A stretch of 64,000 bases of DNA from Siphonodentalium dalli (lineage: Eukaryota > Mollusca > Scaphopoda > Gadilida > Siphonodentaliidae). How positions within the stretch are numbered: position 1 is the stretch's first letter; each line of letters starts with the position of its first letter. The stretch lies in assembly GCA_032622095.1 (NCBI GenBank), contig CP136067.1, positions 40,591,549 through 40,655,548 of the forward strand. The letters are read 5' to 3'. Under the pieces are notes generated by a model. The model did no database searches and was not told the origin of the DNA. It saw nothing but the letters and a program-made list of their open reading frames with translations. A program made the translations under genes and the position numbers. Shown piece after piece: positions 32,267-44,910 of the stretch.

Positions 32267-35200
32267 TTAGTTAAATCGGTCCAGGTGTCTGTACATATAT
32301 ATACATTTATATGCCTCATAATTTGTAACCAAGTATGGGGTATACATGTATCTATACAAGGTTGACAGAATTGACTCTGTGCATGTTACATAAATTATAT
32401 ATACCCCACAACTTTGAACCAGCTGTGGGGTATATACATTGTATATACTGGACACGACCACCAAAATTTCAAATTCATTCTCATGTCATGTATTTTTCTT
32501 CATTGTATAGGGAACCTACTGTAATTTCATGACATACATGTATAATGGACTTAAGTCTGGTTTGAGGCTGAAAAAATTCTTGCCTCTCAGAAAAAACTCA
32601 AAACAGTGAGGAAAATTCCCCAGATTTTCCCCTATTATCCTATAATATAAGAAGCAGTGAATTTGTTCCATTTTATATTCTTGACCAATTAAATTATTAT
32701 TTGTTACCAAATTGAACCAGCTGTGGGGTGTATATAATAGATTTTGCTCAAAAATACTTAATTTTCACCAAAAACCATACATGTACACGAGAGCTTTCCG
32801 ATGAATGGCAACAAGCCATATGTAGTTGGGCCTACTGTATGTTTGTATGCTTTGCGCGCGTTACAATTATTTAAACAGTTTTGATTGAAAAAAAAAAAAT
32901 TAATAAATTTTTAAAAAAAATTAATGTTGTTATATAAACCTCCGCCAGGGTGACCCAAGTCATCACACCAAATTTAGTTAAATCAGTCCAGGTTTCTTGG
33001 AGAAAAATGCGCAGACGCACAGTTGACACGGACAAAGGGACGGATCCTACTGCTATAAAAAATATTTATTAGATGGCTTATAATTTGTAACCAATTGTGG
33101 GGTATACATGTATATATTTAACCCTTTACCCAACAGAACGGCCCTGTGCCAATGCATTCTCTTATATATGCGAGTCGACCATAGGTCGCCTCGCATATAT
33201 AAGAGAATGCATTGGCTTAACACATTAAAAATTATAAAATTGTTAAAGAATGTAAGAAAAAATGGTAAAAAGTGTTAAAAAAAAGGAGACGGTTCCAATG
33301 ATATCCATATTTGTATGGTTCTATTGAGACAGACCGAATATATTTTAGGCTGTTGAAGCTTTATTTGGCCGGTTTTGGCCGGTTTGTTGGGTAAAGGGTT
33401 AATACAAGATTGACAAAATTTATTGTGTGCATGTTACATAAATTATATATATCCCACAACTTTGAACCAGCTGTGGGGTATATATATAATAGTTTTTGCT
33501 AAAAAATCCTTATTTTTCACCAAAGGGCCATACATGTAGCTGTTACCCAACTCAATCAAAAACTTTAAAACCACTAAAGGTTAATTCAATGCAGAACTGG
33601 ACACGGCCACCAAAATTTCAAATTCATTCAATTGTGGGGTATATATATTTAATACAAGATTGACAAAATTTACTCTGTGCATGTTACATAAATTATATAT
33701 ATCCCACAACTTTGAACCAGCTGTGGGGTATATATAATAGTTTTTGCTAAAAATCCTTATTTTCAATTGTCACCAAAGGGCCATACATGCAGCTGTTACC
33801 CAACTCAATCAAAAACTTTAAAACCACTATAAGGGTAATTCAATGCAGAACTGCAAAATTTCAAATTCATTCTCATGTCATGTAATTTTCTTCATTGTAT
33901 AGGAAAATTACTGTAATTTCATGACATACTAGTACATGTACATGTATAATGGACTTACATGTAAGTCTGGTTTGAGGCTGAAATTTGTTTTGCCTCTCAG
34001 TAGATAGTGGGGAAAATTCCCCAGATTTTCCCCTATTATCCTATAATTTAAGAAGCAGTGAATTTGTTCCATTTTATATTCTTGACCAATTAAATTATTA
34101 TTTGTTACCAAATTGAACCAGCTGTGGGGTATATATAATAGTTTTTGCCTTAAACAGTTTTGATTCAAAACAAAAAAAGAAATTTAAATTTTTTTTTTAA
34201 ATTAATGTTCTTATAACCTCTGCCAGGCTGACCCAAGTCATCACACCAAATTTAGTTAAATCAGTCCAGGTTTTTTGGGAGAATAATGCGCAGACACACA
34301 GACAAAGGGACGGATCCTACTGCTATAAAAAATATTTATTTATATTTAGATGGCTTATAATCTGTAACCAATTGTGGGGTGTATTTGCAGAACTGCAAAA
34401 TTTCAAATTCATTCTCATGTCATGTAATTTTCTTCATTGTATAGGGAACTTACTGTAATTTCATGACATACTAGTACATGTACATGTATAATGGACTTAC
34501 ATGTAAGTCTGGTTTGAGGCTGAAATTTTTTTTGCCTCTCAGTAGATAGTGGGGAAAATTCCCCAGATTTTCCCCTATCATCCTATAATTTAAGAAGCAG
34601 TGAATTTGTTCCATTTTATATTCTTGACCAATTAAATTATTATTTGTTACCAAATTTAACCAGCTGTGGGGTATATATAATAGTTTTTGATTCAAAACAA
34701 AAAAAGAAATTAAATTTTTTTTTTTTAATTAATGTTCTTATAACCTCTGCCAGGCTGACCCAAGTCATCACACCAAATTTAGTTAAATCAGTCCAGGTTT
34801 TTTTGGAGAAAAATGCGCAGACACACAGACAAAGGGACGGATCCTACTGCTATAAAAAATATTTATTTATATTTAGATGGCTTATAATCTGTAACCAATT
34901 GTGGGGTGTATATACATGTACAATGTATACATGTATTTAGTATACAAGATTGACAACATTTACTCTGTGCATGTTACATAAATTATATATGTCCCACAAC
35001 TTTGAACCAGCTGTGGGGTATATATATAATAGTTTTTGCTAAAAAATCCTTATTTTTCACCAAATGGCCATACATGTAGCTGTTACCCAACTCAATCAAA
35101 AACTTTAAAACCACTAAAGGGTAATTCAATGCAGAACTGGACACGGCCACCAAAATTTCAAATTCATTCAATTGTGGGGTATATATATTTAATACAAGAT

Positions 35201-38200
35201 TGACAAAATTTACTCTGTGCATGTTACATAAATTATATATGTCCCACAACTTTGAACCAGCTGTGGGGTATATATAATAGTTTTTGCTAAAAAAATCCTT
35301 ATTTTTCACCAAAGGGCCATACATGTACATGTAGCTGTTACCCAACTCAATCAAAAACTTTAAAACCACTAAGGGCAATTCCATGCAGAACTGGACACGA
35401 CCACCAAAATTTCAAATTCATTCCCATGTTTTGTAAATTTCTTCATTGTATAGGGAAATTACTGTATAATGGACTTAAGTCTGGTTTGAGGCTGAAAAAA
35501 TTCTTGCCTCTCAGTATTAAAATAGTGGGGAAAATTCCCCAGATTTTCCCCTATTATCCTATAATATAAAAAGCAGTGAATTTGTTCCATTTTATATTCT
35601 TGACCAATTAAATTATTATTCGTTACCAAATTGAACCAGCTGTGGGGTATATATAATAGTTTTTGCTCAAATTTTTTTTATTTTCACTAAAAACCATACA
35701 TGTAGTTGGGCCTACTGTGCGTTTGTATGCTTTGGGCACGTTACAATTATTTAAACAGTTTTAATTAAAAACAAAACAAGAAATTAAAACAAAAAATAAA
35801 ATTAATGTTGTTATAACCTCCGCCAGGGTGACCCAAATCATCACACCAAATTTAGTTAAATCAGTCCAGGTTTTTTTGGAGAAAAATGCGCAGACACACA
35901 GACAAAGGGACGGATCCTACTGCTATAAAAAATATTTATTTATATTTAGATGGCTTATAATCTGTAACCAATTGTGGGGTGTATATACATGTACAATGTA
36001 TACATGTATTTAGTATACAAGATTGACAACATTTACTCTGTGCATGTTACATAAATTATATATGTCCCACAACTTTGAACCAGCTGTGGGGTATATATAA
36101 TAGTTTTTGCTAAAAAAATCATTATTTTTCACCAAAGGGCCATACATGTACATGTAGCTGTTACCCAACTCAATCAAAAACTTTAAAACCACTAAGGGCA
36201 ATTCCATGCAGAACTGGACACGACCACCAAAATTTTGAATTCATTCCCATGTTTTGTAAATTTCTTCATTGTATAGGGAAATTACTGTATAATGGACTTA
36301 AGTCTGGTTTGAGGCTGAAAAAATTCTTGCCTCTCAGTATTAAAATAGTGGGGAAAATTCCCCAGATTTTCCCCTATTATCCTATAATATAAAAAGCAGT
36401 GAATTTGTTCCATTTTATATTCTTGACCAATTAAATTATTATTCGTTACCAAATTGAACCAGCTGTGGGGTATATATAATAGTTTTTGCTCAAATTTTTG
36501 ACACGGACAAAGGGACGGATCCTACTGCTATAAAAAATATGTATTTATATTTAGATGGCTTATAATTTGTAACCAATTGTGGGGTATATATATTTAATAC
36601 AAGATTGACAAAATTTACTCTGTGCATGTTACATAAATTATATATAACCCAAAACTTTGAACCAGCTGTGGGGTATATATAATAGTTTTTGCTAAAAAAA
36701 ATCCTTATTTTTCACCAAAGGGCTATGGCCTATACCGGTATATACCGGTATACATGTACATGTAGCTGATACCAACTCAATCAAAAACTTTAAAACCACT
36801 AAGGACAATTCCATGCAGAACTGGACACGACCCCCAAAATTTCAAATTCATTCTCATGTCCTGTGATTTTCTTCATTGTACACACTGTTGTACAGGGAAA
36901 TTACTGTAATTTCATGACATACATGTACATGTATAATGGACTTAAGTCTAGTTTGAGGCTGAAAAAATTCTTGCCTCTCAGTAAATAGTGGGGAAAATTC
37001 CCCAGATTTTCCCCTATTATCCTATAATATAAGAAACAGTGAATTTGTTCCATTTTATATTCTTGACAAATTAAATTATTATTTGTTACCAAATTGAACC
37101 AGCTGTGGGTTATATATAATAGATTTTGCTCAAAAATACTTAATTTTCACCAAAAACCATACATGTACACGAGAGCTTTCCGATGAATGGCAACAAGCCA
37201 TATGTAGTTGGGCCTACTGTATGTTTGTATGCTTTGCGCACGTTACAATTATTTAAACAGTTTTGATTGAAAAAAAAATTTAAATAAAACAAAATTTAAA
37301 TTAATGTTGTTATATAAACCTCCGCCAGGGTGACCCAAGTCATCACACCAAATTTAGTTAAATCAGTCCAGGTTTCTTGGAGAAAAATGCGCAGACGCAC
37401 AGTTGACACGGACATAGGGACGGATCCTACTGCTATAAAAAATATTTATTAGATGGCTTATAATTTGTTACCAATTGTGGGGTATATATATTTAATACAA
37501 GATTGACAAAATTTACTGTGTGCACGTTACATAAATTATATATATCCCACAACTTTGAACCAGCTGTGAGGTATATATATAATAGTTTTTGCTAAAAAAT
37601 CCTTATTTTTCACCAAAGGGCCATACATGTAGCTGTTACCCAACTGAATCAAAAACTTTAAAACCACTAAAGGGTAATTCCATGCAGAACTGGACACGAC
37701 CACCAAAATTTCAAATTCATTCCCATGTTTTGTAAATTTCTTCATTGTATAGGGAAATTACTGTATAATGGACTTAAGTCTGGTTTGAGGCTGAACAAAA
37801 TTCTTGCCTCTCAGTATTAAAATAGTGGGGAAAATCAGATTTCCCCTATTATCCTATAATATAAAAAGCAGTGAATTTGTTCCATTTTATATTCTTGACC
37901 AATTAAATTATTATTCGTTACCAAATTGAACTAGCTGTGGGGTATATATAATAGTTTTTGCTCAAATTTTTTTAATTTTCACTAAAAACCATACATGTAG
38001 TTGGGTCTACTGTGCGTTTGTATGCTTTGGGCACGTTACAATTATTTAAACAGTTTTAATTAAAAACAAAACAAGAAATAAAAAAAAAAAAAAAAATTAA
38101 TGTTATTACATGTATAACCTCCGCCAGGGTGACCCAAATCATCACACCAAATTTAGTTAAATCAGTCCAGGTTTCTTGGAGAAAAATGCGCAGACACACG

Positions 38201-38774
38201 GACAAAGGGACGGATCCTACTGCTATAAAAAATATATATTTATATTTAGATGGCTTATAATTTGTAACCAATTGTGGGGTATATATATTTAATACAAGAT
38301 TGACAAAATTTACTCTGTGCATGTTACATAAATTATATATATCCCACAACTTTGAACCAGCTGTGGGGTATATATAATAGTTTTTGCTAAAAAAAATCCT
38401 TATTTTTCACCAAAGGGCTATACCGGTACATACATGTATACATGTACATGTACATGTAGCTGTTACCCAACTCAATCAAAAACTTTAAAACCACTAAGGA
38501 CAATTCCATGCAGAACTGGACACGACCCCCAAAATTTAAAATTCATTCTCATATCCTGTGATTTTCTTCATTGTACAGGGAAATTACTGTAATTTCATTA
38601 CATACATGTATAATGGACTTAAGTCTAGTTTGAGGCTGAAAAAATTCTTGCCTCTCAGTAAATAGTGGGGAAAATTCCACAGATTTTCCCCTATTATCCT
38701 ATAATTTAAGAAGCAGTGAATTGAATTTGTTCCAGTTTATATTCTTGACCAATTAAATTATTATTTGTTACCAA
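32267..38774 (+). repeat. Irregular tandem array of a composite hairpin-bearing repeat
   Basis: About eight units of roughly 0.55-1.4 kb. Each carries, in the same order, a CCCACAACTTTGAACCAGCT hairpin, GTTACCCAACTCAATCAAAA, CCACCAAAATTTCAAATTCA, GAGGCTGAAAAAATTCTTGC, TTCCATTTTATATTCTTGAC, ACCAGCTGTGGGGTATATAT, CACCAAATTTAGTTAAATCA and GACAAAGGGACGGATCCTAC. Some units lack modules, and pairs such as 35820-36470 and 34740-35040 are nearly identical. No coding capacity. Junctions do not show constant ends, which suits unequal exchange acting on an old dispersed repeat. Confidence 0.8.
33122..33398. mobile_element. piggyBac-like MITE (277 bp)
   Basis: Ends are CCCTTTACCCAACA and its mirror TGTTGGGTAAAGGG, with TTAA directly outside on both sides (33118-33121, 33399-33402). 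An inner near-perfect hairpin lies at 33152-33216 (GCCAATGCATTCTCTTATAT and mirror). Present in one array unit only, so it inserted after the array formed. Confidence 0.85.
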
Positions 38775-38782
38775 ATTGAACC

Positions 38783-39981
38783 GGTTATGTAGCGTTTTTT
38801 CCGAAGACCCATAGCTCGGAAGGTCCGATTCTCCGAAGGTCAGATTCTCCGAAAGCCCATAACTCCGAAGTCCCGATTCTCCGAAATCCCATAACTCCGA
38901 AGACCCATAACTCCGAAAGCCCATAACTCCGAAGGCCTATAACTCCGAACGCCCATAACTCCGAAGGTCTATAACTCCGAAGGGCCGATTCTCCGAAGGT
39001 CCGATTCTCCGAAGGTCCGATTCTCCGAAGATCATGTTTTATCACTTATTAAATAGTGTACAGTCCAGTTGCGGGGTCAATGGGGCCCTAGGGAAGACCG
39101 CCCCCAAAAAACATGTCAAATGTCATGTAAACGTCAGGAAATCCCTCCTAGGCATTCAAATATTCACAGTGTTCCTGCCCAGGGGAGCCCCCGAACCAAC
39201 GATTGGGGGCGACCCCTCCCATGTACCTATGCGCTCCCCAAATCAGGCCTTCGTGATATGTTTTCGGCATATCATATGCATGATATATCCCCCACATATG
39301 CTAATTAATGTGCACCCCTAAATGGAAACCCTAGCTCCGCCACTGGTGTGCACCGGGTATATTATAACGAAACGCTGCAAGAATGTCAGAGTAGCCTAAC
39401 ATGCACAGGGGCCACAAGTTCTTCCCCGTTCACCCCTGTACATTTTACTCTGACATCTCATGGGCCAACGTAACGTTATAGTATCTGGTGTATAGTCAGT
39501 GTCGGGCCAGGATTCCCATTTAGGTGGGGGCAGTAGGAAAAGTTTGAATATTTTGATGCCCCATGAACGATTTCCGGGCGTTTACATGACATTGGACATG
39601 TTTTGGTAGGGGCCCATATTGTCTGAAATAGCAAGTAGAGGTTTAATGGGGGCAGTGGGAATTTTGGGACCCCTTGGCTTCGCCACTGGACTGTACACTA
39701 TTTAGTAAACGATAATACCCCGATAAAACAAAATCTTCGGAGAATCGGACCTTCGGAGAATCAGACCTTCGGAGTTATGGGCCGTCGGAGAATCGGGCCT
39801 TCGGAGTTATAGGTCTTCGGAGAATCGGCCCTTCGGAGTTATAGGTCTTCGGAGAATCGGCCCTTCGGAGTTATGGGCTTTCGGAGAATCGGATCTTCGG
39901 AGTTATGGGCCGTCGGAGAATCGGGTCTTCGGAGTTGTGGGCCTTCGTAGTAATAGGTCTTCGGAAAACCGGTCTGACACC
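38783..39981. mobile_element. Foldback element with tandem-repeat arms (1.2 kb)
   Basis: The left arm (38800-39030) is about a dozen units of 17-21 bases reading CCGAAGGTCCGATTCT or CCGAAGGCCCATAACT. The right arm (39727-39970) is the same in reverse complement. Outer ends GGTTATGTAGCGTTTTTTCC and GGAAAACCGGTCTGACACC are imperfect inverted repeats. The 8 bases ATTGAACC flank both sides (38775-38782, 39982-39989), and without the element the array phrase AAATTGAACCAGCTGTGG is restored. The centre has its own inverted pair (AATAGTGTACAGTCCAG at 39053 and mirror at 39687) and no transposase. Structure is like Drosophila FB or other foldback elements. Confidence 0.85.
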
Positions 39982-39989
39982 ATTGAACC

Positions 39990-40928
39990 AGCTGTGGGGT
40001 ATATATAATAGTTTTTGCTCAAAAATCCTTAATTTTCACCAAAGGGCCATACCGGTAGCTGTTACCCAACTCAACCAAAAACTTTTAAATTACACATGTA
40101 CATATAGTTACATGTATAACACCATGTTTATAATCATTGCGATCTTCAATAGTATCTTTATGGAAGTCGAAGTTTAATACCAATATGGTCATGCCATGTC
40201 TTTACTAGTCGTAACTGGAGGAACTACATGTATGTCAATTCTCCAAGAACCTAAATTGAATGAAAATGTCAATGACACTGTATCCAAACTTTAATGTGTG
40301 AGCAATTATATTTTGGAAAGCCCATATTAACTGTTACGAAGATCATTGGACAAATATAGTACTCCTCGGTTGCGTCAAGTACAAATTTTACAGAAGCACC
40401 ATAATTTTTAATCCACTATGGGATCATTTATTTATATTATTTTGTGTAGCTGTATACTTTTTTATCATTAACTTTTTAAGACATACCGGTATACATGTAC
40501 ATATTTCAGAACATTGTTAACAAAATTGAAAGACCTACTAGTACATGTATTGTTAGTTTAAAACAAGATACATGTATATTACTATTAGATACATGTATCA
40601 CCCCACAACTTTTAACAAGATGTGGGGTATATATACCATAATATCGGTACAATGTATTATACCGGTAGGTTTTTCCAGTTGGATATATAAAACTTTGTCA
40701 TAAGAAGCTCCCAAACGTTATAAAAACACTGGGCGGAACTACCGGTATCTATCAGGTGTTTTCATTTGTTGTTCTTTGTAAATTATTTCCAAATTCTCAA
40801 TTATTCATATATTCGAATGCCAACATGCCACATACATGTACAGATCACAATTATTAGGTACATTGTACATGTACATGTACCTCCAAACAGACAGTTCATA
40901 ATTTAGATCGCTCTTTATTGTCTACCGC
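39990..40928. repeat. End of the composite array, then gene-free DNA
   Basis: 39990-40085 completes the unit cut by the foldback element. The rest has no gene; it has a further hairpin copy at 40600-40632 and many ACATGTAC and ACCGGTA words. Confidence 0.5.
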
Positions 40929-41172
40929 TTTTGGCGGCTATATTTTTCAATGAAATTCTAGAAGTCACTTCGAAAGTTTGGTGATGATCGGATTAGGAAT
41001 GTCGTCTTGTTGGATGTGCCAAAGGATTAAGTCATGCAAAGAGTAAAATCCAAGATGGCGGATGGCAACCCATGTTTTTTGGGATATGGAAGCATGGACA
41101 CTCTTTATATTTAAATGTCACAATACCACATACAAAATCACCCATGGAATCTCGAAATAGATCAGGTTCATC
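40929..41172 (-). repeat. Near-identical duplicate of 29396-29637
   Basis: About 240 bases match the earlier segment with only a handful of differences, for example ACACTCTTTATATTT versus ACGCTCTTTACATTT. Both ends break off sharply. Confidence 0.8.
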
Positions 41173-41279
41173 ATATAAATTGAGAATGTTCTTTGTCAAT
41201 TGAAAACATGTTACATAAATTACATGTATATATACCCCACAACTTTTAACCAGCTGATGGATAATAGTCAAAACATCAA

Positions 41280-42780
41280 AATAGACAAACTAAGGGCAGT
41301 AGTAACTCAGATAAAATAAATCATAACTGTAAAAGTTGAGGAGGGTTATAGCCCTCCCAGACAAATCTAGGAGGGCTATTAATAGCCCTCCTGGATTTTC
41401 TAGATCGCCAGCCCTGCCTACTAAGTTACATGTATGCAATGAGTAGAATCCAAGATGGCCACTGAGTGGCACTAACAACCATGTTTTTTGCCGAATGACC
41501 CCCAAGACTAGTTCCCATTTACGTCATTGTTAACATGATTATCTGACAAAAGATACGACCGGTAGCCTGTGTCAAAGGATTTAGTCATGTAAAGAGTAAA
41601 TCCAAGATGGCTGCTGGCGGCCATGTTTTTGGGCCAAATGACCCCAAAATGACTTGTTCCTATGTACATGTCATTGTTAACATCCATGAAAATTTCATGA
41701 TGATCAGACCAAAGATATAACTTGTAGCCCGTGCTAAAAGATTTAGTCATTTTAAGATTAAAATCCAAGATGGCTGCTGGCGGCAATGTTTTTTTGCCGA
41801 ATGACCCAAAAATGACTCATTTCCCATCTACATGTAAACAGCCGTGACAAATTTCATAATGATCCGACCAAAGGTAGGACCTGTAGCCCGTGCCAAAGGA
41901 TTTAGTCATACAAAGAGTAAAAACAAAGATGGCTGCTGGCAGTCATGTTTTTTGGCCGAACGACCCCAAATGACTGGCTGCTGGCAGCAATGTTTTTTTG
42001 CCGAATGACCCCAAAATGATTCATTTCCCATCTAAATATCAATGTCAACAGCCGTGCCAAATTTCATAATGATCCGACCAAAGGTAGGACCTGTAGCCCA
42101 TGCCAAATGATTTAGTCATGCAAAGAGTAAAATCCAAGATGGCTGATGGCGGCCATGTTTTTTGGCCGAACGACCCAAAAATGACTCGTTCCCATCTACC
42201 GGTATATTAACATCCATGACAAATTTCATGATGATCAGTACTGTACCCCAGTACGACGTTTTGCCGATTGACCCCAAAATGACTCGTTCCCATCTACATG
42301 TACGGTACATGTCAATAGCCATGACAAATCTCATAATGAACTGACCAAAGGTACGACCTGTAGCCTGTGCCATAGTATTTAGTCATGTAAAGAGTAAAAT
42401 CCAAGATTGCTGCTGGCGGCCATGTATTTTGGCCGATTGACCCCAAAAATGAATTGTTCCCATCAATACATGTATGTAAATGTCAACATTCATGACAAAT
42501 TTTATGATGATCACATGAACAGTACGGCATGTAGCCCGCGTCAATGGATTTAATTTTTTAATTCAAGATGGCCACCGGCAGCCATGTTTTTTGGCCGAAT
42601 GACCCAAAATGACTCGTTCCCATCTACAGCTCAATGTCAACATTCATGACAAATTTCATAAAGATCAAACCAAACATACATGTACATGTACGACATGTAG
42701 CCCGCGCCAAAGGAATTGTTGACAGAAATACGCACACACGGACGACAGACGGCAACCCATGGCAATAGCTCAAACTTACA
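41280..42780 (+). repeat. Tandem array of the AAGATGG-type family, about eight units
   Basis: Units of about 140-265 bases, each with CCAAGATGGCTGCTGGCGGC, CATGTTTTTTGGCCGAATGA, CCCCAAAATGACTCGTTCCC, GACAAATTTCATGATGATC and GTAGCCCGTGCCAAAGGATT. The last unit ends in ACACACGGACGACAGACGGC. No long frame is conserved between units. Confidence 0.85.
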
Positions 42781-43440
42781 AAGGAAAAAGGAAAAGACGC
42801 TTTTTATTGTCTACCGAGACGAAAACATGTTACATAAATTATATATATATACCACAAAACTTTTAACCAGCTGTGGGTAATACCGGTAGTCTTTGCACAA
42901 AAATACTTAATTTTGACCAAGGGCCATAGTTCGATCTGTCGTCCGTTTTTGTTCATTTAAACAGTTTGATTACAAACAAAAAGAAGCTTTTTATTGTCCA
43001 CCACGACGGAAACATGTTACATAAATTTTATATACCACACAACTTTTAACCAGCTGTGGGATAATAGTCTTTGCTCAAAAATACTAATTTTGACCAAGGG
43101 CCATATTATGTACATGTAGTTGGGTCTGTCGTCCGTTTTTGATCATTTCAACAGTTTGATTTAAAAAAAATTAAAAAAAAAAAATCTAATTAAAAAAAAA
43201 CTACCGGTAAAACCTCTGCCAGGGTAACCGGAGTCATAACACCAAATTTAGTTAAATCGATCCACTGAGGTGTCTTGGAGAAAAATGTGCCGAGGAACAG
43301 ATCCTACTGCTATACTCTTATGCGCCTAATAATAGTGATGGCCGGATAATAGTGATACTAGTAGTAGTAGGTGGTACATGTATTTTACCTCAAAAACAAT
43401 AATAGTGATGGTGCCTAATAATAGTGATGGCATGGGGTGA
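42781..43440 (+). repeat. Three further composite-repeat fragments and a TAATAATAGTGATGG cluster
   Basis: Copies of GAAAACATGTTACATAAATT, ACAACTTTTAACCAGCTGTG and TTTGACCAAGGGCCATA occur at 42820 and 43010, then CACCAAATTTAGTTAAATC at 43240. At 43320-43430 CCTAATAATAGTGATGGC occurs three to four times. Confidence 0.6.
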
Positions 43441-43786
43441 TAGTCTGAGGGTACAATTTAGATACCGGTAATCTCATGCAACAGAAGGTTTGTATTCTTA
43501 GTACTAGTACCTTAAAATAGAACCAGATATACATGTATGGTAAGTATACAGTGTGTTAAATGCACCACAACCCTGAATATGATATACATACTACTATTAT
43601 TACTATATGGAATGGTAGTGGTGAATCAATTCGAGGTAGGCCCATAATACCAGCTATTTAATACATGTACTAGTAATATGTGACAATACGATATCCGAAG
43701 ACATGAATGCAATTACAATTTATGTGGCAACAAGTGAAAAGAAAAAGATGTATGTGTAGGGCTGAAATGGTTAGGGCCTAGTCCTA

Positions 43787-43997
43787 CAGTAATGCCCCAA
43801 TTAATTGACTCCATAACCACAAAAATTATGGTAACTTTTCAGGATTTAGTCGGAAATATGGCTTGTTGCCATTCATCGGAAAGCTCTCGGTGAGAGCTTT
43901 CCAATGAATGGCAGCAAGCCATATCTCCAACTAAATCCTGAAAAGTTACCCATAATTCTGCTGTGATTATGGAGTCGATTAATTAGGGCTAATACTG
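43787..43997. mobile_element. Foldback MITE, pogo/Tc1-mariner-like
   Basis: CAGTAATGCCCCAATTAATT is mirrored at the right end. The inner arms (CAGGATTTAGTCGGAAATAT, GAAAGCTCTC) pair almost to the centre. TA lies outside on the left; the right flank is TT, so the duplication is not perfect. Same family as 46828-47014. Confidence 0.75.
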
Positions 43998-44149
43998 TTC
44001 GTATGGGATTTCATGACCGGTTAACCACTTGAATTACTAGTAACTGAGACCTGTTAACCACAGCCATATACCGGTATGCCTACATTGACATAGTGGGAAA
44101 GACAGACAATCCTAGTCGATATTGAATTTTAAGTATATAAATATAAATA

Positions 44150-44775
44150 ACAAGAGGTGTGCACTCGAGTGCTAGCATACCCCCACCGTGGCAAATTCAA
44201 CCCGCATTATCCGTAAACCCAACAAAAAAGATTTTTAACTTTAAAGAAAAATTCGGACTAATAATATCGATATGGTGTCACAAGAAGCTTGTACAGAAAA
44301 AAATATTCAAATTGGTTCATATTTGTTAAAGTTATTAAGTCAGACAGAATTTTCTAAGTCAGACAGAAGTCAAAATAAGTCGAAAATGAAGCGTAATATT
44401 ACGAAAAACAGTCTGAGCCAATCCCTAGCCGCATCATGTAGAGAGGGTATTGTGAGAAGCATGTATACCAAAAATTATTGAAATCGGTTCATATTTGTTA
44501 AAGTTATTAAGTTGGACAGAATTTTCTAAGTCAAAATAAGTCGAAAATGAGGCGTACATGTAACTTGAAAAAAAAAGTCGGACTGAACCGCAATTAGCAT
44601 CATGCGGAGAGACCATCCTGGGGAGATTGCATACAAAAAAATATTGAAATCGGTTCATAGTTGTTCGAGTTATGAGGTCGGACGGACGGACACACGGAGG
44701 GAGAAAACGTGACGGACGGACAGATGGAGTCAATCCAGTATACCCCCCATTTTCTTTGAAAGTGGGGGTATAATA
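44150..44775 (+). repeat. Dispersed repeat ending GTGGGGGTATAATAA
   Basis: GCATACCCCCAC near the left end is mirrored by GTGGGGGTAT at the right. Three internal near-copies of AATATTGAAATCGGTTCATA lie in about 400 bases, with GACGGACGGACAC near the end. This is a familiar type of short repeat in marine invertebrate genomes. Non-coding. Confidence 0.6.
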
Positions 44776-44782
44776 AACTGCG

Positions 44783-44910
44783 GATTCAACGTGGTCATGG
44801 GTTTTGACCGCGATAAAAATTCAGCAAACTCCCCATGAACCCCAAAGGGGGTTCATGCAATTTGCTGATTTTTTCTCGCGGTCAAAATCCCATGACTACA
44901 TTGAAACCGC
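44783..44910. repeat. Hairpin MITE, about 128 bp
   Basis: TTCAACGTGGTCATGGGTTT through CCCATGAACCCC is mirrored by GGGGTTCATG through CAAAATCCCATGACTACATT. Arms of about 58 bp with about 85-90% match. Confidence 0.75.

Noticed and set aside
38706-39045. Repetitive frames such as SYGSSELWDFGESG on the minus strand
   Set aside because: They are translations of the short tandem arms of the foldback element; different frames are open equally and no start or conserved length exists.
41032-42373. Minus-strand ORFs in the AAGATGG array
   Set aside because: Frames shift from unit to unit and carry no conserved product.
44267-44481. 69-codon ORF at 44272-44481
   Set aside because: It lies inside a dispersed repeat with internal near-copies and GACGGACGG tail; chance frame.
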